Positions 25,908 through 37,900 of a DNA stretch of 64,000 bases are shown here, piece after piece. The notes under the pieces are model-generated. The model saw only the letters and a list, made by a program, of their open reading frames with translations, had not been told where the DNA came from and searched no databases. Origin of the DNA: Chrysaora quinquecirrha. Taxonomy: Eukaryota; Cnidaria; Scyphozoa; Semaeostomeae; Pelagiidae. A program made the position numbers and the translations under genes. Where the stretch lies: positions 3,092,840 to 3,156,839 of the forward strand of contig JACTAT010000014.1 in assembly GCA_014526335.1 (NCBI GenBank), written 5' to 3'. Every line of letters starts with the position of its first letter. The first letter of the stretch is position 1.

Positions 25908-28900
25908 CCATGATCATGATCATCGTCATTAACATCACCATTATCATCATCGCAATCATCATTATCATCATCACCATCATCATCATCGCCATCATCGTCA
26001 TCATCATTGTCATCATCATCGTTATCATCATCATCATCATCATCAAAATCTTTAACATTATAATCATTATCATCATCAACATCATTATCATCATTAAGGA
26101 ACTTTACTATCAACCAGGCCAAATTTCTTATAAAAATTTAAATACAAATTAGCTGGGCCCAACAAAGTTTTCAAAATTGTCCTCTTCTTAGACTTATTAC
26201 CTGAGTTGTAGTTATCGCTATTGAATAGAATTGCTGGGCGCTCAAACAGCTGAAGCGAACAACAACAACAACAACATCAATTCAATTCAATGTAAGTGAA
26301 AGTTAGGGACTTGGGACAAGTCTATCCACGTCTAACATGCCCGAACTGCCTCGTTATGAGCACAACGACAACTGGGATCAAATTTAGCAAGTAAATACTA
26401 ACAAAAGCAAAAATAAAAAACCCTTGGATACCCTTTGCCCATCCCATCTAGCGATGCATAGAAATGAAATAGCAACGCAAGCACAACAGGGATGTGCCTC
26501 GAGGATTGGAGCCGCGTGATGTAAAAATTCGACATGTATCGGACCAAAAACAATGCTGGGAACAAAACATTTTTGGATACTTTTAAAAAATATTTTTGAA
26601 ACAATTACGGACAGTTAGCGAAAGTTTGAAATGTGAAAAGAAAATTCAATTCAGATCTGAACAAAATATTATTCTAGCGAATTTTAACAAAAATACAGCA
26701 AAATGCCATGTTTCAAGCCATTGTAATGTTTCAATGTCATAAATTTTAATCGATTTTCAATATTTATTGTGAAATGAAAACATAACTGAATAGAAATGTA
26801 GCAAGAAGTTCTTGCCATGTGCAACACTGGAAGAAATTTCGAACCTTGTTTTGTAAACTGTTTTTATTGTTCACGCCTTGAACTACAATCCCTCACAAAA
26901 ATCACAAGACTGGTGTTTTTTCAGTTGAAGTGAAATTGTCCTAACACTAACATTGCTTGAAAGGGGGAAGGGGGCAGTGAAAACATTTTCATTGTCATGG
27001 AACTGTTAACTTTGGAGTTACTTGTACGAGTGCTGGTTTTCCACTAGGCGGATTTTCCGCGTGCAGAGGAGCGGATATCATTGTTGAAGCAATGCACGCG
27101 TAAAAAGATTTTCAATTCCGCCAGAAATCAGGCGCCAAAAGTGCTCCAGTTAGAATAATGACATCGTGTGAACAGCTTTCGGGTGATTTTATTGGTAGGT
27201 GCTCTCTAGACTTATTACCTTAGTCCCAGTTATCACTCATGAGACCGAGGCCAACACCAAAATGAGGTCGTTCAAATGTAGTTGTGGCGGGGTGTCGGGG
27301 TTGTGGAGGAGCGGAAACTAACAACTCGGGTAATAAGTCTAGGCGCTCTCGGGCGCAGCGGAAAAATTGAAGTCAATCCAACTTTCCAACATTACAGAAG
27401 CGACCATTGTTGGAAACACCAATGCAAAAACAATAGCCACCTCGCCGCGCGCGGGGAAATCAGCCATCTGGAAAACCGGTCTAAATTAAACGCTGGATTT
27501 AGCGCCGCTTGCGAATCCGCATCTCAGTCTTATTATTTTCAAATGGCTGGTCTCTCATATCTTCAATGGCGATCCTCTACTCTAGATTAAGCGCCGCGGC
27601 ACTACAGCTTAATAATTAAACACGGTACGATACTTCATATGCAAGGTGAATCTTATTTGATAAGGAAATAGTTCATTTTGTATGAAGTTGATAGTTTTTG
27701 AAATTCTCTTCCGTTGCAAGCGTTAAGGTAGTAGGATTAATCAGCTTGCGACGCAAATACGATCAGTTATTAATCAAAGTCGTAATTACATTTGAATATG
27801 ATTATAGAGACGAAGGGAAGATTTTGAATAAAATTGTGTAAGAATGGATGTATTGATTACAGCGTAGGTCCGGTGACCTTGGTTTACACAGCTCTGAAAA
27901 TAAACACGGCTGAAATAGAAGATTTCTGCAACATGTTTTACTGTGACATGACTGTACTGCGAAAGGTCAATCGTTTATCGGTATCCGATTCAATCATAAA
28001 GTTCACAGCACGATGATTTGATGCTTAGTTGTGTGGTGGAAAAGCGGAGATTTATTGAAAATATTAATTAGCTTGTAGTAGTTAGTATCCAGTGAACAGA
28101 GTCATATATTGTTTTTAGGCAAAGAGTTTTAATAATCATAGAAGAACTAGTGGAAAAACCTGAAAAGCTAACGGATGAAGCGAAGGAAGAACAATACATT
28201 TTTGGGTACAAGACCGATGTAAACTCTCTACTAAAATTCATTCTACAAGGAAAGGTGTAAGGCAAGAGAAAACAGGGGAAATAGGGCACACTTGTCCCTC
28301 TGATCTACCCACCTCCCAGATTGTTCTAGTGACTTTTGTTCTAGTATGAAATCTGTCAGCAAGCAGCAGTAGAAAGATCAATGCCAATACTGCAGTGAAA
28401 TTCCTTCTACAAGGAAAGGTTTTTCGGCAGAGGAAACAGGGGAGACCAAGGGGCACTAGGACCTCTGGTCTCACAACTTCACATATTGGACAGGACTCTC
28501 ATTCTAGTATGAGATCTTTCAACAAGCAGCAGCAGCATCAGAAGACAGACCCATGCTAACCTTCTACTGCGAAATTCATTTTACAGGGAGAGGTAGAAGA
28601 CAAAGGAAATAGGGTAGACAATGGCGCAACTGGGTCTCTGACCTCACAGACTGGAAAGGACTCACATTGATGCTGTTTTTCATTTATAAATCATACAATC
28701 ATATCAGTTCAACTAGTCTAACTATGATCTCATGCGCCCCCAGAAGAAGGAAAGTCTGTCGAGTCTGAGGCGCTATATCGAGTCGGGTCCCATTCTCTGA
28801 GATCTATCGGTAAACAAAAGACAACAGTGGGTGGGCAGTATGTGCGTACTCAACTCATTAGGGCACCTACGGCCTGTAGCGGCTACGGACTGAAAATGAT

Positions 28901-31900
28901 AATGGTGTAATGATGTGTGGGTAGTAGATATAACGAATTAGGGAGTTCAGAGAAGACCAGACAAGTTAAGATCATTGTTAGCAGATCATCGTCGAAGCTA
29001 TGATCATTAGAACCTTGATACTTCTGGTTAACAACAGGTGAAGGTGACGGTGTAATGGTGTATTAAGCCCCAATTGCCAGGATCTCAGTAGTAGGTTAAC
29101 TAATCGAGGCCTCGACCCTGGCTGTGACGCTACCGTAACCCGGCCTAGCTGAGCTTCTGACACCACGAGCTAGCTGGATTAGGCAACGATGCCACAGCAC
29201 AGCACAACAAGCAAGCCTTAGAAGATACCAGGATGGTGATACCTTCAAATGCAACACAAAGCAATATAGAAAATTAGAATCGGTGGGATTCGAATCCCAA
29301 ATCCAAGATTGGAATACTGACGACTTTCAACTCAGCTAAAGGCCTAAATCATTAAATTGTCCAGCAACTTTCTAAGTTGTACAGCCCAGAGTTACTTTGT
29401 GTTTCGGCTGTATTGAGCCTTCGACAGTGCTATACGTATATTCATACTTTCGTGAATGGCAATCACTAGGATAGATTTTTCAACAAGTATAGTACACCGG
29501 CACACCTCAATTGTTACGAATTGAATCCTAGACTGCATGTTTGGAAAACTAACGGCGTGTCCAATGAACTGCCAGTCATACAGATCACAGTTCTTCTCTC
29601 GTTTGACTTTGTATGATTCGGCTTTATTGAGCCTCAGTCAATATATGTATAGTTTCGTAAATGCCAAATATTAGGATAGATTTTTCTACAAGTGGCATAT
29701 TGGAGTTGATGGGCGAAAAACTACATTTCTTCTGGCATTTAAAATGACAATTAGTGACATGTCACTATATACCCGAATAACTAGAAAACTAAACCAGAAA
29801 CAAAGGAGGCCATCCGGAAGAGCGAGTTGAATGCACGGATGAGCAGCACTCAGAAACCGATGAATTCTTGACTACAGAAATTGATGAAAATGGGAACTAG
29901 ACCACTTTTAGGGACTTAGATTTAATGTTTTGTGGGGCTCAAGCGCCAATGGTTATTACAAAACTCGACTACCTAGAAAACAAATCAGAAACCGAATCAT
30001 AGATTGAATCACAGACTGTCTACCACCAGAGAGAATATGTCTGAAAGAACGATAAGGGATGTTGAGTAGGCAAATGTTCCAGAGGTATGTAGTCTAAGAT
30101 TTATGGTTACATTTCTTGTACCACTAGAAATGTTCATTATCACCTATACTGCACTATCTGGAAAACCAAAACACAGAGCAAAGAAGACAGCAGCTGAGAA
30201 GAACAAGCTCAATGTCAGAATGAGTAGTGTTCAGTTGGCAGAATGAATATTCTAGAAAATGACAAGATTGAGAATCGTTGTTACATTTGACTTAACAACC
30301 CAAGTACCCATAGATATGACAGAGATTAACGAATGTCTAAAAAACTAAGCCAAGGGGAGAGACGCTTGCTTGTTGGAGAGCGAATCGAATACGGGAATGA
30401 GTAGTAAGCCGTAAAAGATATTCTCGGAGATTGAAGCTTCAGATTCAATGATGAATTTCTTGTAGCAGTTCAAACAGCCGTGCCTCTTATGAAACTTTAC
30501 TCGATTACACTTGAGCAACCAAATCACGAGTGAGAAACCATCTGGAAGAGACAAGCGGAGAGAGAAAGCGGAACCCAAGAAAGGACCGAATTAGAGACAG
30601 ACTAGGAATTATGAACATCAATAATTTCTAAAGTTTAGTTCCAACATTTTTAGTTGAACTTTTCACAAGTGAGTATTTGTCGGAACTCCTTATCTGATCG
30701 GCAAATTTTGCAAAGGGATTCAAATAGGTTCTGACATACTAAAAGCAGAGTCCACATTGTAGTAAGAAAAATCAGATAGGAACAACGTTAAAAAGAATCA
30801 GCTAACTACCAAAATAACTTAATAGGAGATTGGAAAAATATGAATTCATGACACAGGAAAATCAGAAAAAAATGAATTTTTAGGCCAAGAAACGTGTTTT
30901 CCTTTAGGAATAGCCAAAGTAGATCAGAGAAGATGAAAAGTATAAAGGCCATTAAAATCATAAAAGAAAAACAAATTAATATTAGTTAGAGAAGTAAAAA
31001 ATTATAAGAATAGTAAAAGACACAAGCAGAGATATGTTGGATAAATGGCTTTAAAACTTCCTAGTCTTGATTGAACGTTACAGTTCTTATAATGAATCAA
31101 AGGTCCATGATTTTGGTAGCCAAACTGTACCTCATCTACACTAGCTTCAACTATAAGACGGTAACAAGCTTCCGAGACTTAGAAAAAGAATGGGGTGAGG
31201 GTGATTCTAACACCAAAGCATTCGAAAGAAAAGCTCTGTTAGTCCTTGGCACATGCGAGCTATTAAACGGAATTTACTCTCCGCCGAAGTGCGTTCCTTT
31301 TTTTTGACAGAGGATAGAAAGAGAGGACGATGAGAGAATGATGCGTTTAGCCACAATTCCATGCTAAGCCAAGGATGAATGCTGAGGACACACATGGTGA
31401 AATGTTTCATCTTCAACTTCAGCTTAAGCTTCAGTTATGATACTTTCGCTAACAAGCCTCCGAGAATAAGAAATACGATGGGGTGAGGGTGCTCCAAATA
31501 CCACAAGATTCGAAAAAAGCTCTCGAAGTCGTTGGCACATGCAAGCTATTAAACGGAATTTACTCTCTGCCGAAGTGCGTTCCTTTTTTTGACAGAGGAT
31601 AGAAAGAGAGGACGATGAGAGAATGATGTGTTTAGCCACAATTCCATGCTAAGCCAAGGATGAAGGCTGAGAACACACATGGTGAAATATTTCATCTTAA
31701 AGGACAACGAACATAAGCACAGATTACAACCACTTTGATATTTTCTGTCTTGTTAAGCTAAGGATGAACTGTTTTTACTTAATGGCTAGATAAGTATTTG
31801 TACTGTTTGTAAGCAAAGTCGTAATTTCCAGGGATATTAATTTCAGTTGTGCTTGAAGAAGAGCTGAAGATTAATGCCGTATTCTGGGACTTAAACTGTC

Positions 31901-34900
31901 GGCATCCTTTTCGAGTGACCATTTCTTTGAAAGTTTGATCCATGGTAAAGAGCCTTGTAGAACTAGGCTTAAGTATTTTTAATAAATAAGCAAGTATTAA
32001 GCGATATCATGGTTATAGAGTATTACTAAGAAATATATTTTGTAAATTCAGGATTACACACTAAGCCATTCTACTTATGCATAAAGAAAAACATCTTGGA
32101 CTTACCAATGTTAGCAAACCAGCATATTTCTGGAAGTCTGTATCTAGTTCCTTGTAGGTTGCAACTCTTGTCACTTGGACACTGGAATTGAATAGTGTTT
32201 AGATAAGTTCTAACAAGAGGGCTTCCTTGCCGGTAATAAAATATAAAATTTAGTTGATTTTAAAGAGAAATATGAATGTGGTAAGACCAATAAAAGGTCC
32301 TGCCAATCAAGGATTTAACTACAAATCGATGGTTCACCAAATCAAACATATATTAAGACATGCTTATCTCTATCGGCCATTAATGCAGCCAAACGGTAAG
32401 CGGATTTTGGCTAACTGCTACCCGAAAACTCCATATTGCTAAAGATTCTTAGTGTTAGGATTTTCGAAAACAACTTCTCTTGGGCGATTATTGGTGATTA
32501 ATGGATTTAAAGAGTAAATCATTGATGTAGAATTTTTCGCTACATTAACAATGATGGCTAATTTTTTGTTGCTTTTTACATATATCCTAATTAGGCTGGA
32601 ATATGTTACAAGGACTCGCTACTGAAGCGGGTTAAGCTCAGGTTAAACGATCCAACATTTCATTCAACAATCATGCAACATTGATCTTGATGATTTGGAG
32701 GGGATGCCAAATATTCCATCAGTTCATTCAACATTCATGCAACATTCATGTTTATTTTGAGAGGATGCCAAACGATCCAACACTTCATTCAACAATCATG
32801 CAACATTCATTTAGTCAACTTTGAGGGAATGCTTAAAGATCCAACACTTCAATCAACATTCATGGAAAATTCATCCAGTTAATTTTGAGAGAATGCTAAA
32901 CGATCCAACACCTCATTCAACAGTCGTGCAACATTCATCCAATCAATTTGGAGGGAATTCCAAACGATCAAACACCTCTTTCAACAGTCATGCAACATTC
33001 ATCCAATTAATTTGAGGGAGATGCCAAACGATCCAAAACCTCATTCATCATTCGTGCAATATTCATTCAGTTAATTTGGAGGGAATGCCAGTGATCCAAC
33101 ACTTCATTCAACAATCATCCAACACTAATCCAGTTAATTTGGAGAAGATGCCAAACGAACTATTGCTTCATTAAACATTCGTGCAATATTAATCCGGTTA
33201 GTTTTAAGGGCGTGCTAAAAGATCCAACACTTCATGCAACATTCATCAATTTAATCTTGACGGTATGCCAAAGGATCAATTATACTTCGTTCATCATTCG
33301 TGCAACATGCATTCAATTAGTTTCGAAGGAATGCCAAAGGATCCAACATTTCAATCCAACACTAATTAAATTGAAGAGGATGGGGAAAGATCCATAATTG
33401 TTGTACAACTTCGGCTAATGGATACGTACACTCAAATGCAGCGGTTTCTCACTTCTCGATGCCCTACCTTGATGGCTCTAGAAATTGACCAGCCATATTA
33501 GCCTTAGAAGCAGTTAGCCAGTCACACGACGTTTCAGAATGGTCAACCAAATATAAAAGTTGTCCCTGCCTTAGCAACCGATCATGACAGTTAACCAATC
33601 ACAAAATATTTCAGAACGTTTAACGAATCACATCAGCTTAATTGAACGTCTCCACAAATGACCAATCACACACAAGCCTAAGGAGAAGCTAGCCAATCAG
33701 ACGAAACTTCAAAATAATTAACCAATCACAAAGGCTTGGAGCACTCAGCCAATCACACGAGACTTCAGAATAACTAACCAATCACAAGGGCTTAAGAACA
33801 CTCAGCCAATCACATGAGACTTCAGAGTAGCTAACCAATCACAAGGGCTTAAGAGCACTCAGCCAAGCACATGAGACTTCAGAGTAGCTAACCAATCACA
33901 AGGGCTTAAGAGCACTCAGCCAATCACATGAGACTTCAGAATAGCCAACCAATCACAAGGGCTTAAGAGCACTCAGCCAATCACATGAGACTTTAGAATA
34001 GTTATCAAATTAAACAAAGTCACAGAATAATTGAATAACGAAAACCTCAGACCAACACAACCATATCCACGAATAAGCCCATGGAGGCTTGTTCAAATGA
34101 ATTCTTATTCGAGGGGAGGGGTGGCTTACACAATCTTTCAGAGTAGCTCACCAATTCTACACGAGATAAGAATTTTACAAACTATAAATGTACGGCTTTT
34201 GAAAGGTTTATCAAAAACATATGCTTTTCAATATGCCCGTTTAAAAACCCTTGAATAATTAGCTCTAGAATCTTCCGTGATAAAATTTTCTAAGGTTTTT
34301 TACCGCCAATAAAATTAATTTCGTGACCGGGAAAACTTCTAATTAGCATAAAGAAAGCATGCTGAAGCAAAGAATTATCGGCATCTGAACACATCATGAG
34401 AATATAACCATCCTCCATATTCAATAATCCAATTAGCCGGCTTATATACTTTCCCAAACACGAAAGTAGCAAAATAAAAGGGAGAAAAACTATTACAGCA
34501 AGCAACGAAACGATTTCATCAAAGAACAAAAGAGGCAAATAGGAAGAGAGCAAGATCATGGGGTTTATATTGAAGCAACGCATGCAATAACCAGATAGTC
34601 AGCACGTTTAATTACGCGACACGTTTCATCGCACGACGATTAATTCCTAATTAAAAGCTCTCCACGAAAAGTTCTATTGAAAGATAATTGCTAAGGTTTC
34701 ACGAGATATGATTAAAGGTTCTTTTGCAGTGGTGAAAGCGTTCAGGTCACGGTAAAAGGATCATAGGTCCCAGCCTGGTCTGGATCTATTTCCAAAATAC
34801 TTATAGTAACGAAAGTATGCATCATTTTGTGGTTAGTTCATGCAACGTATTCTTTCTGGATTGCAAGTCTGCTGGCAACGGCTAAAACTTCTCATCAGCT

Positions 34901-37900
34901 GTATATACCGTTGCGTCAAACCTTGAAAGCAGTACAAAACCTAAGGCCTCTTTATTGCATGCTCACTCACTCTCTTGTTATTGTTGAGACAAAAGAATGT
35001 ATACTGTGAAACATTCGTTTTCATTAAAATTTTCTTTCAAAGCATCTCTGCTCACACTTCACACTCTTTTCATAAGATCAATTTTATGAGAACACGAGCC
35101 TGAATTTTGCCCAGATTTTAAGAACAAATTAAGAACAACCTGGAGCTGACCTTTTCATAAGCCCTATAGGAATATCAGCTTAATATGAAAGTAAGACAGT
35201 CAGACTGACTGTAGAAAGCAAGCGACAAAGAAATAGACATGCCAATCACACGAGACTTCAGAATAGCCAACCAATCACAAAGGCTTAAGAGCACTAAGCC
35301 AATCATATGAGACTTCAGAGTAGCTAACCAATCACAAAGGCTTGAGAGCACTCAGCCAATCACATGAGACTTCAGAATAGCCAACCAATCACAAAGGCTT
35401 AAGAGCACTAAGCCAATCTCACGAGACTTCAAAATAGCCAACCAATCAAAAAGGCTTAAGAGCACTCAGCCAATCACACGAGACTTCAGAATAGCATTCT
35501 TACACAAACCAAGTACAACTCCAGACATGCACTCAAAATATTACTGTCTTAGTAACGGAGAAAGTAAGAACAGAATAAGAACATTTGAACAGCCAGCCTC
35601 GATAAAAATTTCCTGGTTCTTATTTAAAAAAAGTGTAGTCCTCAAATTTTCATTCGCACAACAAAATTCCCAAAACAAGAGTCTCAAAATTCCAATTTTA
35701 CTGCATGATCAAATAATAGGACCATATCAGCTCGGACTAACCACGGCAGTAGAACAATATGCTGAATTCATTTGCATAGTGAGTTGTTAGTTACAAACGT
35801 TCATTGCTGAATGGGAATCTTAAAGATGAACAATTAATTAATGTTTCAGTCTATAGCTGAAGTAAATGGCCAGGATGAAAGACATACTTGCAACATTTCC
35901 TTTATCAAAAGACTATGCTCCCACGTTAAAAACATGGGTCAACCATAAGGAACACCATAGGCATCTTTTCAAGCCTTCATCTCTTCTAAAAGAGTACAAT
36001 ATCAGAGCATATGGGTAATCTCTCAAGGAGAGTTTGGCAAAATGCTAGAAAGAAATTAAATACAAGTTTCTCTTTAAGATTAGACATTGAGACAATAGTA
36101 CCAGCCTAAACTTAATCTAACCAGAAAGGGTCCAGTACTCTTGTTTTAACAACGCTTTAGCATCTAGAAACTTTTAACCGTTGCATTTCTTGCTGGGCCC
36201 ACGAATATAGAATTAGAACCGCTCTAAGTTTCATATTGAAAACGCTCACCAACCAAAGAAGATCGAAGGGTGCAAATATAAGATTCACAGAAAGTACAAA
36301 CATTGACAAAAAGAGAGCTGCAAAATCAAGCAGACGAAGAAACGAATCATAGTATTATTAATAAAGCTCAATTCATTTGCAAAAGTGACAACTCCAAACT
36401 CAAGCTCAAGAAGATAGGAATCAAAAGAATCGTTGTTAATACACTTGTAAAAAATTACGAAGCAAATATGCTGGTGTCAATTCATTTGCAAAAATGACAA
36501 CTCCAAACTCAAGCTCAAGAAGATAGGAATCAAAAGAATCGTTGTTAATACACTTGTAAAAAATTACGAAGCAAATATGCTGGTGTCAATTCATTTGCAA
36601 AAATGACAACTCCAAACTCAAGCTCAAGAAGATAGGAATCAAAAGAATCGTTGTTAATACACTTGTAAAAAATTACGATGCAAACATGCTGGTGTCAATT
36701 CATTTGCAAAAATGAAAACTCCAAACTCAAGCTCAAGAAGATAGGAATCAAAAGAATCGTTGTTAATGCACTTGTAAAAAATTACGAAGCAAACATGCTG
36801 GTGTCAATTCATTTGCAAAAATGACAACTCCAAACTCAAGCTCAAGAAGATAGGAATCAAAAGAATCGTTGTTAATACACTTGTAAAAAATTACGAAGCA
36901 AATATGCTGGTGTCAATTCATTTGCAAAAATGACAACTCCAAACTCAAGCTCAAGAAGATAGGAATCAAAAGAATCGTTGTTAATACACTTGTAAAAAAT
37001 TACGAAGCAAATATGCTGGTGTCAATTTATTTGCAAAAATGACAACTCCAAACTCAAGCTCAAGAAGATAGGAATCAAAAGAATCGTTGTTAATACACTT
37101 GTAAAAATTACGATGCAAACATGCTGGTGTCAATTTATTTGCAAAATGACAACTCAAACTCAAGCTCAAGAAGATAGGAATCAAAAGAATCGTTGTTAAT
37201 ACACTTGTAAAAATTACGAAGCAAACATGCTGGTGTCAATTCATTTGCAAAATGACAACTCCAAACTCAAGCTCAAGAAGATAGGAATCAAAAGAATCGT
37301 TGTTAATACACTTGTAAAAAATTACGAAGCAAATATGCTGGTGTCAATTCATTTGCAAAAATGACAACTCCAAACTCAAGCTCAAGAAGATAGGAATCAA
37401 AAGAATCGTTGTTAATACACTTGTAAAAAATTACGATGCAAACATGCTGGTGTCAATTTATTTGCAAAAATGACAACTCCAAACTCAAGCTCAAGAAGAT
37501 AGGAATCAAAAGAATCGTTGTTAATGCACTTGTAAAAAATTACGAAGCAAACATGCTGGTGTCAATTTATTTGTAAAAATGACAACTGCAAAATCAAGTT
37601 TAAGAATGTAGGAACCAAACCGCAAACTAAAGTTCAAGAAGGTAGGAACCAAAAGAACCGTTGTTAATAAACTTGCAAAAAATTACGAAGCAAACATGCT
37701 GGTGTCAATGCATTTGCAAAAATGACAAGTGCAAACTCAAGATTAAGAACGTAGGAAGAAAAATAGATACATCTGTAAATAATTGGGAAGAAGCATTCAC
37801 TTGTAAAAATGACAACTGGAAATTTTAGTTCAAAAAGAGTGCAAAAAGAGTGCTGTCAATGTACAGCCAACAAGGCAGTGGGTGGAAACCCAAGCCTCAT

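Larger units (their letters stand above)
11961..32105 (-). other. IFT43 intron 5: contents
   Basis: 20 kb. Holds most tandem arrays (12.0, 15.2, 18.0, 22.5, 25.8, 28.2, 29.7, 31.1 kb), the inverted-repeat element at 14350, two M2 elements, one M3 element and SINE copies 3 and 4. No nested gene was found. Stretches 18600-20100 and 21000-22480 look like plain unique DNA. Confidence 0.7.

Noticed and set aside
25679..26152. Second set of poly-Asp/Met/Ile frames
   Set aside because: Same microsatellite artefact as at 22.5 kb.
29280..29345. Functional tRNA gene on the minus strand
   Set aside because: Good B box but no acceptor stem; it continues into a repeated SINE-like body.
36365..37800. Array considered as CRISPR
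   Set aside because: Units are adjacent and nearly identical over their full length, with no unique spacers, and the DNA is eukaryotic.
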